Of a DNA stretch of 64,000 nucleotides, positions 43,935 to 56,313 are shown in pieces; positions within the stretch are counted from its first letter, which is position 1, and every line of letters starts with the position of its first letter. Both the position numbers and the translations under genes were made by a program. Below the pieces are notes generated by a model. That model was not told the origin of the DNA and searched no databases. It saw only the letters and a program-made list of their open reading frames with translations. The stretch is from Luscinia megarhynchos (lineage: Eukaryota; Chordata; Aves; Passeriformes; Turdidae), in assembly GCA_034336665.1 (NCBI GenBank), contig JAPFBE010000033.1, positions 1,426,001-1,490,000 on the forward strand. Reading direction: 5' to 3'.

Positions 43935-44834
43935 AACCAATTAATGATCTTTTGCTGGTGGCCAAGCTTGGAGAGGAAGCTGAAAGACTAAGGAGTATTA
44001 GGGAAAGTGAAATAGATTGGTGGAGTTCTGCCCTTCCACCCTTGAAGGAGGCCCACCAGGAGTCAGAGGACTCCCATGCCTCCTACTGTCAGGCAGAAGG
44101 AGGAGACCTAGTAGATGAAGGGGAGTGGAAATGGGTTCCTACTCGGAGAGGTAATAAAAATTCCTCCCAACCCCCATCACCTACCCAGGTGCCACTTAGG
44201 AATAGGTATGAGGCCCTGGATCTAGAGGGTCAGCTAGATGACATAGAAGAAAATGATCTGCCCAGTGAGCCTCCCAGTTACGCTTCATCTGTCAGATGGA
44301 TCACCACCTCTAACATTAAAAAGAAAAGAAGGGTAGTCATAGTGTGTGACACCCTTCTGAGGGGAACAGAGGGCCCTATATGTTGACCAGACCCATCCCA
44401 CAGGGAGGTCTGTTGCCTCCCTGGGGCCTGGGTATGGGATATTACCGAGAGACTCCCTGGGCTGATCCAGCCTCTGATTATTACCCACTGCTGATACTCC
44501 AGACTGGCAGTGATGACATTGAAAAGATGAGTGTCAAGGCAATTAAAAGGGACTTTTGGGCACTGGATCAAGTGGTTGATAGGGCAGGAGCACAGATAGT
44601 GTTCTGCTCAGTCCCTTTGGTGGCAAAGACAAATGATGGAAGGAATAGGAGAGCCCACATTATCAACAAGTGGCTCAGGGGTTGGTGTCATAGGCAGAAT
44701 TTTGGGTTCTTTGATCATGGGACAACTTTTACGGCACCTTGCCTGCTTGAACCGGATGGGCTCCATGTTTTTGTTAAGGGCAGAAGGATTTTAGCTCATG
44801 AACTGGTGGAACTCATTGAGAGGGCTTTAAACTA
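43935..44834 (+). pseudogene. CR1-1 ORF1, frameshifted
   Basis: The first part (to 44384) has a charged helical region (EEAERLRSIRESE) and an acidic linker. The second part (44380-44834, another frame) resembles the CR1 ORF1 esterase-like domain: LILQTGSDDIEKMS near 44500 and DGLHVFVKGRRILAHELVELIE near 44755-44815. Frameshifts near 44340-44380 separate them. Broken. Confidence 0.7.
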
Positions 44835-44934
44835 AGTTTGAAGGGGGAAGGTGATGCAGCTGGCCTGTTTGGAAGCAGACCCCAGGGTTGTAAGCCTGAG
44901 TTAGGGGTGAAATCAGTAGCCCAGCTGAAATGCA

Positions 44935-47577
44935 TGTATACTAATGTACGCAGCATGGGTAATAAACCAATAAGAGCTGGAAGCCATGGTGCGGCAGCAA
45001 AGCTGTGATGTAGTTGCCATCACGGAAATGTGGTGGGACGACTCACACAGCTGGAGCACTGCATTGGATGGCTACAAGCTCTTCAGAAAAGACAGGAGAT
45101 GGAGAAGAGGTGGAGGGGAAGCCCTTTATATTAGGGAGGCATTTGATGCCATGGGTATTGAAACTAATGATAATGAAGTTGAATGCCTATGGGTAAGAAT
45201 TAAGGGGAAAGCCAACAAAGCTGACATCCTGCTGGGAGTCCGTTATCGTCCACCCAACCAGGAAGAAGAGGTGGACAACTTATTCTATAAGCATCTGGAG
45301 GATGTTTCAGGATCACCAACCCTTGTTCTTGTAGGTGACTTTAACCTACCAGACATCTGTGGGGAACTTAATACAGCAGAAATGAGGCACTCTTGGAAGT
45401 TCTTAGAGTGTGTGGAGGACATCTTTTTGTCACAGCTGGTGAGCCCATCGGGGGAGGAACTATGATAGACTTGTTGTTTGCAAATAGAGATGGGCTGGTG
45501 GGAGATGAGGTTGGAGGCATCTGGGGGTATAGGGATCATGAAATTTTAGAGTTCTTGATATTTGGTTAAATGAGGAGGAACATCAATAAGAATTTTACAT
45601 TGGACTTCCGGAGGGCAGACTTTGGCCTATTTAGGAGACTTATTCAGAGAGTTCCTTGGGAAGAAGCCCTTAAAAACAAAGGAGTCCAGGAAAGGTGGGC
45701 ATGCTTCAAAACAGACATCTTGAGGGCGGGCACAGGAACAGACTGTCCCTATGTGCCGAAAGATGAATCCATGAGGCAAACGTCCAGGCTGAATGGGCAA
45801 GGAGATTTTGAAGGAACTTCAGAATAAAAAGAGGATATATCATCTTTGGAAGGAAGGTCAGGTCTCTCAGGAAGTATTTAAGGGGATTGCTAGGGCATGT
45901 AGGAAAAAAATTAGGGAGGCCAAAGGTCAGTTTGAACTTAATTTGGCAAATTTTGTAAAAGATAATAAAAAATGTTTTACAAATATATTAATGGCAAAAG
46001 GAAGGGTTAGACCAACATCACTTCTCTACTAGATACAGGAGGGAACTTAGTAACTGCAGAGGAGGAGAAGGCAGAAGTGCTTAACCCCTTCTTTGCCTCA
46101 GTCTTTAGTGGGAAGATGGCTTGTCCTCAGGAGAACTGTCCTCCTGGGTTGGTAGATGGTGTCAGGGAGCAGAATGGCCCCCGTTATCCAGGAGGAGGCA
46201 GTCAGAGAACTGCTGAGCCTCTTGGATGTTCAAAAATCTATGGGACCAGATGGGATCCACCCCAGGGTGATGAGAGAGCTGGCAGATGAGCTTGCAAAGC
46301 CGCTCTCCATCATTTACCAACAGTTCTGGCTCACTGGTGAGGTTCCAGATGACTGGAAGCTGGCCCATGTGACACCCATTAATAAAAATGGTGGGAAGGA
46401 GGATCCTGGTAATTATAGGCCAGTTAGCCTGACCTCGGTACCCGGTAAGGTAATGGAACAGTTTATATTGAGTGTCATCATGCAGCACTTACAGGATGGC
46501 CAGAGTATCAGACGCAGCCAGCATGGGTTTAGGAGGGGTAAGTCGTGTTTGACCAACCTGGTCTCCTTTTATGACCAAGTGACCCGCCTGGTGGATGCAG
46601 GAAAGGCTGTGGATGTTGTTTATTTGGACTTCAGCAAGGGCTTTGACACTGTCTCCCACAGCATAGTCCTGGGAAAGCTGGAAGCCCACGGCTTGGAAAG
46701 GTACACTCTTTGCTGGATTAAGAACTGGCTGGATGACCAGGCCCAGAGAGTGGTGATGAACGGTGCTGCATCCAGCTGGCAGCCAGTTACCAGTGGTGTC
46801 TCTAAGGGGTCTATGCTGGGGCCAGTTCTGTTCAATATTTTTATTGATGACATGGATGAGGATATTGAGTCTTTCATTAGTAAATTTGCAGATGACACTA
46901 AGCTGAGAGTGTGTCGATCTGTTGGAAGGTAGGAGGGCTCTGCAGAGAGAGCAGAACGATTGGATGGATGGGCAGAGTCCAATAAAATGAAGTTTAATAA
47001 GTCCAAGTGCTGAGTCCTGCATTTTGGCCACAATAACCCCCTGCAATGATATAGGTTTGGGACTATGTGGCTGGACAGTGCCCAGGCAGAAAGGGACCTG
47101 GGGGTACTGGTCAACACCCAACTGAACATGAGCCAGCAGTGTGCCCTGGTGGCCAAGAAGGCCAGTGGCATCCTTGCCTGTATCAGGAATAGTGTGGCCA
47201 GCAGGACCAGGGAGGTCATTCTTCCCCTGTCCTTGGCACTGGTGAGGCCACACCTTGAGTACTGTGTCCAGTTCTGGGCCCCTCAGTTTAGGAAGGACGT
47301 TGAGACACTTAAGCATGTCTATAGGAGGGCAACAAGGCTGGTGAAGGGCTTGGAACACAAACCCTATGAGGAATGACTGAGGGAGCTGGGGTTGTTTAGT
47401 CAGGAGAAAAGGAGACTCAGGGGCAACCTTATCATTCTCTACAACTTCCTGAAAGGTGGTTGTAGTCAGGTGGGGGTTGGTCCCTTTCTCCAGGCAGCAA
47501 CTGAGAAAATGAGAGGACATAGTCTTAAGCTGCACCAAGGGAAATATAGGTTGGATACTAGGAAAAAAGTTTTTTAA
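44935..47577 (+). pseudogene. CR1-1 ORF2: endonuclease and reverse transcriptase, broken
   Basis: An apurinic-type endonuclease (44986-45465) shows VVAITEMWWDD, GVRYRPPNQ and LVGDFNLPD. It runs into a stop near 45465, with fragmentary linker frames to 46130. The reverse transcriptase (46156-46932) has [41 protein letters not shown] and SKFADDTKL, the last being the catalytic box. The C-terminal region (47065-47376) has ERDLGVLV and [11 protein letters not shown]. Several stops and shifts make it inactive, although each domain is easily read. Confidence 0.85.
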
Positions 47578-48056
47578 GGAAAGAGTGATAAAGTACTAGA
47601 ATTGTCTGCCCAGGGAGGTGGTGGAGTCACCATCCCTGGATGTGTTTTAAAAAAGATTAAATGTGGCACTCGGTGCCATGGTTTCGTTGAAGTGTTAGGG
47701 CATGGGTAGGACTCGATGATCTTGAAGGTCTCTTCCAACCTAGTGATTCTGTGAAAAAAAACCCCACTAAAACAAACAAAACAAACCCCCAAAAGAGAAA
47801 AATTAAAACAAAATACCAAAAAGCCTACCAAAAAATCCCCAACCCACTGCTTTAAAACATCTTTGGATTTCTTGTATAAATACTTAGTTCATGTTTTTGA
47901 GCTTCTTTACCTTTACAACTAGCAAGCTCCTGGTGTAATTTACATATTTATCACTCATACTGCTGGAGAGAAAATTTACAAAGGAATCACAATGTTAAAC
48001 AATAACTCTATACGTGCTATCTGTATGTGTGATTTTTGTTAATCATCATAGTTTAC

Positions 48057-48191
48057 CTGCATTACACCTCTTTCATTGCTAAGTGTCCGAAGTTCATCTG
48101 AATGAGCCACACAGATCTCATGCAAGGCTGCCAGATAACGAGATAAGTCAGTTCTAGAGTAATCTGTAGTGTCTGGAAGCTCAGGAACATT
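48057..48191 (-). CDS. RASA1: RASA1 penultimate coding exon
   Basis: Encodes 45 residues from NVPELPDTT through TDLSRYLAALHEICVAHSDE to LRTLSNERG, downstream of the catalytic GAP core. The acceptor is AAAG above 48191 and the donor GTAAAC below 48057. Both ends are in phase 0. The sequence agrees closely with vertebrate RASA1; the final residues (GVMQ) are where it departs. The exon is uninterrupted. Confidence 0.92.
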
Positions 48192-49495
48192 CTTTAACAA
48201 AAATTATGAAAACAGACTTAGAATGGTGAGTAGCCAGGCATAAAAGAAATTAAATTACAGTTCTACACACCCCCCAACAGTTGTTTTGATACTGCAAGTA
48301 CCACATTTTTCTTCACAACTAAGTCTTCTGTCCATGTTATCTAATATAAATTATTTATTTCTTCCTCTCCAGAATCATTTATTTTATGAAGACAGATTAT
48401 GGTTACACATTTCACATAGAGATATTACTGATTATACAGCAATTCCTATTCCTAATAGGAGGGTTTGATGCTGCTATGTTGTCTCTGAGCTGTATAGAAA
48501 GATACTGAGAAAAAGAGATTCATATCATATCTTTCCCCCAAATGAGGAGGATCCATCTATTAGATGTTTGTTGTTTTATTTGTTTTTTTGAAATTTAAAT
48601 CAGGCAATAACAACAGCAAAAATAGACACCAAAAAATCCCCAAACTATCAAGTCAGTAAATCCACTAAAAAAATAATGTAATCAAAATCAGTTATTTTAA
48701 AACCCAACTATTTTCCAAGTCCTCATGCATAATCTACCATTTAAAGAAAAACAACAGTGTATCAAAATACACAGAAGTTGCCATTCAACCATAAAAAGGT
48801 TACATATGACAATCTATCTGAATGACACACTTCAAAACAGTAAATCCTATAGATTATCAAAATAGTCTGAGATGTTTTCTATGTCACTTTTAATGGATTA
48901 ATTCAGGAATAATAAGATAGGTATATTTCTTTCATCTTCTTTTTTCCCACAAATTATTGGTTTAAACATAAACACATATACATACACGAGCTCCTAACTC
49001 ATTATAACTATAATACACAAAATAGTAATGGCTTCAAATTGAACTGCAACTATTATTTTCTTTTAAATTACAATATCCAGAATTCATGCAGTGAGACATT
49101 TGTTTATGTATAACTAAAATAGAACACAATATTTTTAAAAACTTTAATTTTTTCAAACTCAGGTCAAAATTGTATGACAAATTACACATAAAATTTTCTT
49201 TATTTTAAAATATTTTTTTAGAAGTCTGGTATTTTTGTCTGAAAGCCTTAATCCTTGGGGAGAAGCTCAAATAGATCTCATGTCTACAACAGTACTTTCT
49301 AACAGGACATTTGATTGGTTTTAATTCTGTGCAACAGGCCAGCAATCTGCAGTTCCTAAGCATGCACAAAAAAATATTTCAGTAACAAGCATTTAAAATT
49401 GTGAGAAAGTTGATGTATATATAGAATAATATATAAAGAATTTTAACTCCCAGTGTTGCTATACAACTTGCAATTTTTCTTTTTAAGCCACTTAC
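48192..49495 (-). other. RASA1: RASA1 intron
   Basis: GTAAG donor at 49495, AAAG acceptor at 48192. AT-rich, no repeat recognised. Confidence 0.85.
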
Positions 49496-49573
49496 CCCAA
49501 GTTCATCTAAAAACATGATCATGCGATGTTTGTTACTCTTGATGAATGGATTTACTCCCTCCATATATGGCTC
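49496..49573 (-). CDS. RASA1: RASA1 coding exon (RasGAP region)
   Basis: Encodes 26 residues, EPYMEGVNPFIKSNKHRMIM and FLDELG, from the RasGAP domain region. Acceptor TTACCAG above 49573, donor GTAAG below 49496. Its length of 78 bp keeps the frame. The residues are essentially those of other vertebrate RASA1 proteins, suggesting selection is or was recently active. Confidence 0.93.
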
Positions 49574-50254
49574 CTGGTAATTTTTAAAAGTATTTATTAG
49601 AACAAATTGATACTGATTTAACAGCCATACCTGAAGTGAACATATTGTAATCAGAGACAAATGACACTGCAAAACAAATGTGTCATCTTTTTCAAGTGAA
49701 TTTATGATGACTGGTGTACAACCAGTCAAAAGATTACACTTTTTTCTGCTCCAGATGGATTGTGAAATTGCTTATATATGCATTGTGACATGAAATGTTA
49801 CATTTCTGAACTACTGAAAATGGAATTTTTTTCATTGCAGCTATAAAATGAAGAAAAATCTTTCACAGGTAACATCAGCGGCATCAACATGAGAACATAA
49901 TTGCCCTCCTTTTTGTTCTTTCATTAGTGCTAACATTCCAAGTTGTGTCAGACAAATAGCATTATAATGGGAACCTGAAATTTCTTTCTTTCATTAAGTC
50001 AACAGATTTTTATTGTTCAACCATGTTGTGACTTGGGAACCAAAACAGGCCAATTGTTACTGGCATTCTTTTAGTGATGCAATAGAAATTTTAGTAAAAG
50101 CTGAGGCTTTTTAAGGAAACTTGTAAAACTGATTTACAAAATTATGTCAAGTAGTATGAAAACAAGTACAAATAAAAGGGATGTTTCAAAATAAAGGGAT
50201 GTTTCAAAATGCTGTAGCAACAGAAAACACCAGTCTAAAGAAAAAATGAAGAAA

Positions 50255-50409
<155 letters not shown>

Positions 50410-50849
50410 AGAGGTTGGTAGTTGTTAATGTGTTTCCAAATTAAAATACTCTATATCCAGGCTGGAAGTTTAGTCCTAATTGGTCTCAATTTGAAAGTGA
50501 ATTATTACATATAGTATATAGAAGAACATGAATGTGGAATGTATTTCAATGTTCTGTACAGAGGCATACCATTACTGAAAGATATCTCCCCATTTTGACA
50601 TGAAATAATCAATGGAAATGCAAAAAGGCTCCCATCATCTACTTCAGGCAAATGATTCATATGTCTTGACTAGATTCTTTCTAATCACAGATTTCTACTC
50701 TAGCATTTCTCAGTTGTCTTTTTGATATGGATATTCCTAAAGAAAATTTACTCATTTTACCATCACATAGATGTTTTCTTTGTGGAGGGATGGCTGCTTG
50801 CCTCTCCTCTCCCACTTTTCCAACTCCAACACTCCTCTTTTTGACTAGG

Positions 50850-52001
50850 GGAAGCCAGAAGCCATGGTGGTTTTGGATTTTAGCAAAGCTTTTGATACTG
50901 TCTCTCACAGTATCTTTCTGGATAAAATGTCCAGCACACAGCTAGAAAAGTCCATAATACATTAGGTGAGTGATTGGCTAATGGGCCAGGCTCAAAAGAC
51001 CATGGTAAATATGGTTATAGTAAAATCAGGCTGGCAGCCAATCATCAGTGAGGTTCCCCAGGGCTCAGTTTTAGGGACAGTGGTCTTTAATGTTTTTATA
51101 AATGATCTGGACACAGGAATCAAGTGTACATTAAGTTTGCTGATGATCAAGTAGGAGGAGCTGTGGACTCCATCAAGGGCAGAGAGGCCTTACAGAGTGA
51201 TCTGGATAGACTAGAGAGCTGGGCAATTACCAACCATATGAAATTTAACAAGGGCAGGTGCTGGATTCTGCACCTGGGATGGGTTAATCTTGGCTATACA
51301 TATAAATTGGGAGACAAAAGGCTGGAGAGCAGTCGCACAGAAAGGGACCTGGGTTCCTGGTTGATGACAAGTTGAATATGAGTCAGCAGTGCCCTGGCAG
51401 CCAGGACGGCCAACCATGTCCTGGGGTGCATCAAACAGAACATTGCCAGCTGGTCAAGGGAGATGATTGTCCTGCTCTGCTCTGAACTGGTATGGTCCCA
51501 CCTCAAGTACTGTGTGTAGTTTTGGGTGCCTTAATATAAAAAGGACATCAAACTATTAGAGTATGTCCAGAGGAGGGTAATCAAGACATTGAAAGACCTT
51601 GAGGGCAAGAGTGGCTGAGGTCACTTGGTTTGTTCAGCTTAAAAAAGGCTGAGGGGTGAGTTCATCATAGTCTACAACTTCCTCAAGGGGGGCGGTGAGA
51701 TGCTGATCTCTTCTTTCTGGTGACTAGCAATAGGACATGAGAAAATGGAATGAAGCTGCATCACAGGTAGTTCAGATTGGACATTAGGAAAAGATTCTTA
51801 ACTGAGAGGGTGGTCAGTCACTGGAACAGCCTCCCCAAGGAAGCAGTCATGGCACCAAGCCTATCACCTCAAGGAGAATATGGGTGATACCCTTAGTCAT
51901 ATGATTTACTTTTAGGTAGTCCTGCAGGGAGCATGGAGTTGAACTTGATGATCATTATGGATCCCTTCCAACTTGAGATATTCTATGATTCTATGAATAC
52001 T
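50850..52001 (+). mobile_element. CR1-2: 5'-truncated CR1 LINE
   Basis: The RT middle ([16 protein letters not shown]) and the ADD-box region with frameshifts lead into LESSRTERDLGSWL. The 3' end is ATTCTATGATTCTATGAA, with the tandem octamer typical of CR1. Truncated and broken. Confidence 0.88.
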
Positions 52002-52506
52002 AGAGTATGACTACTATCCCTTTTGACATCGACAGACAGAAAAAAAGAGTTGACATACTTCCACTGTTGTCTTTGAAATGAATGTCTGAGTTTATCTGAT
52101 CTCATAGCATAAAAATATGGTTACTACACTCTATAATGCCTACTAGCATGGCCATTAATTTATCAGTTATTTTAATATGTCACTGCTGTTGTTCATACTA
52201 CCAGATTGAAAATCTTTATGGCAAGTACAAAATCATTATCATAAGTTTCTAGATGACTCATTCTGAAATTATTGACTCCTCTTTCCAAATTTGCCATACT
52301 TTATGATACTGCTCTAGGTTAAATTGATACCCTGTTGAGCTCTACCTAAAGAGGATAGAAAAAAAATTGCAGGAATAAAGCCTTCTTGCTGGTAAGACAT
52401 CCAGGTCACACATAAGGATTTGCATAAGAATAATACAGACAAAATCTGTTTCTGTTAACATGAACACGGCAATCTTCTAGACCGTTCTGTGTAAAATTAT
52501 ATTCAC

Positions 52507-52595
52507 CTTAGCTCCAAATTCAACCAGATTTGCTAAATTCTGCACAGACTTGGCAACCAGCGTCAGCGTTCTTGCAGCAGTAGGGGAAGGAGAAT
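52507..52595 (-). CDS. RASA1: RASA1 coding exon (RasGAP region)
   Basis: An 89-bp exon encoding SPSPTAARTLTLVAKSVQNL and ANLVEFGAK, preceded by two bases that complete an aspartate codon begun in the upstream exon (outside the window or beyond the insertions). Acceptor TATCAG above 52595, donor GTGAAT below 52507. It joins 49496-49573 in frame. It is intact and agrees with vertebrate RASA1, so at least four consecutive exons are preserved. Confidence 0.93.
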
Positions 52596-52805
52596 CTGAT
52601 AGGAATAGAAATTAGAAAGTTACTGACCATTTAATTTAAAACGTCCAGTAGTTACAAGAAAATTCTCTTCCACAATTTGTTATCATGGAATTTAATACTT
52701 TAAATGCTGTAAGAGAACTGCATGTGAAAAATTTTCTCATGATCAAGTAAACTTTTGGTGTTTTAGTAATTATGCCCACAGTAAACATCAATATGTATAT
52801 CTGAC

Positions 52806-53675
52806 TGTCTTAGTTTAAGACAATTTACAGGGTGGAGACTCCAAAGTGAGTTACCTCCCCTTAGTTTTAACCACTGCCTTTGATCAATAAGGAGAGTCGA
52901 ATACAAGAAGATATAAGTGAAAAAATAACAGTTTACTAAAAATAAAACAGCAACAACTAAGATAACAGCAATAATCACTAGATACAAAGGTGCTGACTTG
53001 CGTCCTTCCCCTGGGAACAGAGAAAACAAGGTAGCAGAGAAGCCCCCTCCTCCTAAGATGGCAGCCACCGTGGCAGGCCATTGGCCCAGGAGACAAAGAC
53101 AAGATGGCAGAGAAGCTCCCTATGGCGGACCACACCGCCGAGAGAGAGAACAAAGGAAAACAACACAGCAACCAGGCCTCCGTGGTTTCAGAACACTCCC
53201 TCCCCCCAAAACAACAACCAACAGAGAGCAGGGACAAAACAAAACCTGGAAAAAACTATTTTTGTCCAAAAGGCTCTGATGCTACCAAAATACTGAAAGA
53301 AAATTCCCAGCATCTGCAAGTCTGATCCCTCCTCAGAATGGTGCAGCTGGAACTGTGGGCAGTGGCTTGAAAAACTTCTGGAGAGCAGGTCCAACCCCTC
53401 CTTGGTGCAGCATGGTTTGAACTGGGGACGGCTGCTGGAAAAACCCTTGGAGAGCAAGTCCAACCCCTCCTTGGCACAGGGTAGGCAGCAGCAGTGAAGG
53501 TATGGTGAAATTCTCCTAAGCCCAGGATGAGCATAAGAGCTCCTGCCTCCTGCTGCCTCACAGGAGTTGGCAAGTGGCAGACAAACAACCCAACAAGCAG
53601 CGAAGGTGTTGTGACATCTGCTCCAAAACAGCTTCGGATTGTGAAATGCAGCTTCTCAGGTTGCCCCATTACAGC
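52806..53675 (-). repeat. ERVL-type LTR in a RASA1 intron
   Basis: The plus-strand start TGTCTTAGTTTAAGAC has the same form as LTR-B1 (TGTCCTGGTTTGAAGG), and a mid-region of similar composition follows. The right end is approximate, near CCCCATTACA. No target duplication found. Confidence 0.5.
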
Positions 53676-54181
53676 AAGAATGTATGTTAGAAAATTTAGT
53701 CCAAAAGAAAAAGAGCCCCCTTAGTTTGTTGGGGTTTGTTTGGGTTTTTTCTTTTTTTGTTTTGTTTTGTTTTGTTTTTATTAATAGCTCTAACAAACCT
53801 ATATAAAGTCCATAAACTTACCTTAGTGAAAGTCAAGAATATTATCTGGACTTCTAAACAGGACTAACATTTACAGAGAAGCTTAAAAGGGATTACACAA
53901 ATTTCTGGATAACAACTCCATTTACAGCGAAAGACATGGTGGTCTCAATGCAGTCCCCAAATTAGAAAATAATATAATCTGAAGATTATAAAAATAATAA
54001 AGAAATTATAGGAAAGATGTGTGCTACTGTCTTTACAAACAATTCCATGGGTAAAAGTATGGTGTTAATGTCTTTGAAATGGGTCTCAATGTCTCTACCA
54101 ACTTCAAGACACAGGTTTCTTACAGAACCCAGACAGTTTGACTCCTGAAACAGAAAAGTGGGTCTGCACAAGCCTGAGTTT
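53676..54181. other. AT-rich intronic sequence
   Basis: Contains a (TTTTG)n-like tract near 53755-53775. Otherwise nothing recognised. Presumably RASA1 intron. Confidence 0.4.
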
Positions 54182-54722
54182 CTAAACTTTGGGGGAAAAT
54201 GCCAGGTTCAAGGGGGAATATGTGATAGGCAGTTTGTGAAGGCTGTACTTTCCTAGTACCTCAGCCAATGGGGAAAGGAAGAGGGCAACATGCGGCCAGG
54301 AGTTTAGGATGAAAGGAGGCTGCGTCCTCCAAAACCTCAATATAGAAAACCCCACGGGCATGTGCCCTAGTGGACTCTCTCCTTTTCTTCGAATAAAGTT
54401 GCAGGACTCCTCTGTCTCCTTTATGGACACTGGCTTTTCATAGCGTGATTTTCAGTACAAGATGGGAGCTCTTGTCAGAAATCCATTCGCCTTCTGGGGC
54501 TGGCACATGGCAAGAGGAGCTGGAGGTGCACCTCGTCCGCTTTTTAGGTGACCAGCTCCCTTTGATGCTGGTCATCACTGGGCGATTGATAGGGTTCCTG
54601 AGACTGTCCAGGGAGACAGATGAGAGGCTGACCAGGCGGGTCCGTGAAGAGCCCACAGGAAAGGACCATTGGAAATCTCACTGGTGAGTACAATGGAAAC
54701 TTTAGGGAGTAAAACATGGCGG
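54182..54722 (+). repeat. Diverged LTR-C (R-U5) plus leader
   Basis: Aligns with 55000-55460: CCTCAGCCAATGGGGAAAG, the CGAATAAAGT signal, then a leader ending GGTGAGTA, a splice-donor-like site. The U3 is missing. It directly precedes a second LTR-C. Confidence 0.7.
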
Positions 54723-55218
54723 TGTGAGGAACAACAGATTTGCCTTTACAAACAAGCTGTGAGTCTGCTGGTAAATAAGACTAGCACTGAGGGATAAAGG
54801 AACAATGGGAAGGATTCCACTGACTGATGAATGGAAAAAAAATATTTGCCTTTACAAACAAAGTGTAGATTTGCTGATAAATGAAATTGGATATTGAAAG
54901 ATAAAAGAAGCCACGAGGAAAAACCATGAATTCTATAAGAATTAAAAATTAAAAGGGAGGGTTGTACATTAGAGGGGAACCTTAGGAATCAGGCGTTCTG
55001 GGAAGTCTGTACCTTTCAAGTACCTCAGTCAATGGGGAAAGAGAAAGGGAAATGTAACTGGGAAAATAGAATAAAAAGGAAGCTGAGTCCTCCAAAAATT
55101 TGAGAGATCCCAGGGGAATGCCCCATGGCCTTTCCTTTTATTCGAATAAAGTAAAAGGACCTCTCTGTCTCCTTTTTGGACATAAACCTCTGGTGTTTGT
55201 GAATTAATTTTCCTGACA
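54723..55218 (+). repeat. ERV-P2 5' LTR (LTR-C family)
   Basis: TGTGAGGAAC to CCTGACA with CGAATAAAGT near 55143. Matches 62528-63018 and, inverted, 30330-30818. Confidence 0.88.
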
Positions 55219-55219
55219 A

Positions 55220-55241
55220 TTTGGGGGATCTCATCTGGGAT
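55220..55241 (+). promoter_or_regulatory. ERV-P2 primer-binding site, tRNA-Pro-like
   Basis: TTTGGGGGATCTCATCTGGG resembles the tRNA-Pro site used by many gammaretroviruses (TGGGGGCTCGTCCGGGAT), with a few changes. Confidence 0.65.
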
Positions 55242-55464
55242 ATTTCTACCGTCTGGGGTGGCAGGCAGTTAGTGGAGCTGAAGGCGCACCTCACCCAGTT
55301 TTAGTGATCAGCTCCCCTTGGTGCCTGCTGGCACCGGGCGATCAATTGGGTTCCCGAGACTGTCCAGGAGACAGATAAGATGCAGACCACGGGGGTCCAT
55401 GAAAAACCAACAGGGAAGGACCACTGAAAACCCCACCAGTGAGTAAAATGGGGTATTCAGGAAG

Positions 55465-55575
55465 TAAACCTGGGAGGGCACCCATGGAGGGTAGAACAGG
55501 TAAAACAAGGCACCCACAGAGGGTAGCACAGGTAAAACAAGGCACCCATGAAGGGTTGCAAGGGTAAAACTGGGA
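55465..55575 (+). repeat. Leader minisatellite, about three ~33-bp units
   Basis: CACCCATGGAGGGTAG-like units followed by AACAGGTAAAACAAGG. The same repeats appear inverted at 29985-30080. Confidence 0.75.
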
Positions 55576-56250
55576 AGGGGCCCCGGCAAAAGGGATGACG
55601 ATCCCAAAATATCTCTTTTGGAATCCCTGGAAGAATGTGGAGTTGGTTTACACATTCTCCCAGAGGTAATGAAGGATATAGATGCCCAAAGGGGGCAATA
55701 AGGGGAGTAGAGAAGGGGTCTTGAAACCGGGGGATGGACCTATAGTGTTTGTGTGTTGAAACAGAATTGGTTGAGGGGGAGTGTGGAGAGATATGGGTGC
55801 GGAAAGGAGAGCCAGAACCAGGCGCAGAGGTGCGGGACTGAGAGCACGGGCTGGAGGCCTGTGGGGCTGCTGGGACTCTGCTCCAGGCAGTGCCTGGCCC
55901 CGCCACCCCCAAGCAGGGGCGGCAGTGGCTGCTGGCCCCCATGAGGTTGTGGGACACCTGGGCCCCGCGAGGCTGCGGGACGCCCTGGTCGCCTGTGATT
56001 CTGCTGGCGGTGGCCACTGGGAGCGCCAGTAGGGGAGGAGCCACGTTTAGACTGCGACAGGACAGGGACCGGCTCTGGAATACAGTGTATGATAAAGAGA
56101 GGGAGAACAAGGATGAAGGAATATCTGGGAAATGCAGATTGTACATGAAAAGATTAGGATTCTCTTTTAAGAATTTTGTGAGTTTTGCCAGAAAATAAAA
56201 GTAACACGGGCAGAGACATGAGAGTTTGCTGAATGTGTGTGATGGGTTTA
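55576..56250 (+). pseudogene. ERV-P2 gag region, degraded
   Basis: It lies between leader and pol and has several short frames. One around 55600-55670 (EECGVGLHILPEVMKDIDAQ) may be matrix or leader. No capsid motif or zinc knuckle is seen, so much of gag is probably deleted. Confidence 0.4.
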
Positions 56251-56313
56251 AAAAGCATGACTTTCTGATTATTCCTAGTTGAGATTGTGGTTTGCTAGGA
56301 AGGGATTTGATGG

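Larger units (their letters stand above)
43935..47752 (+). mobile_element. CR1-1: near-full-length CR1 LINE
   Basis: It contains an ORF1 remnant, endonuclease, reverse transcriptase and the CR1 3' end. The terminal GTGATTCTGTG is followed by an A-run. It lies antisense in the RASA1 last intron, in the usual plus-strand order. The 5' end is approximate, next to an A-rich tract at 43870-43925. Confidence 0.88.
41982..48056 (-). other. RASA1: RASA1 final intron, holding a CR1 LINE
   Basis: Starts with GTAAAC on the minus strand at 48056 and ends CAG at 41982. About 3.8 kb of it is the CR1 at 43935-47752 in antisense to the gene. The rest (41982-43934, 47753-48056) is AT-rich with no feature seen. 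Confidence 0.85.

Noticed and set aside
46489..47538. 349-codon minus-strand frame
   Set aside because: Antisense to the CR1 reverse transcriptase; a shadow frame with no domain.
53998..54180. Possible small gene upstream of ERV-P2
   Set aside because: Short frames only, AT-rich, no motif.
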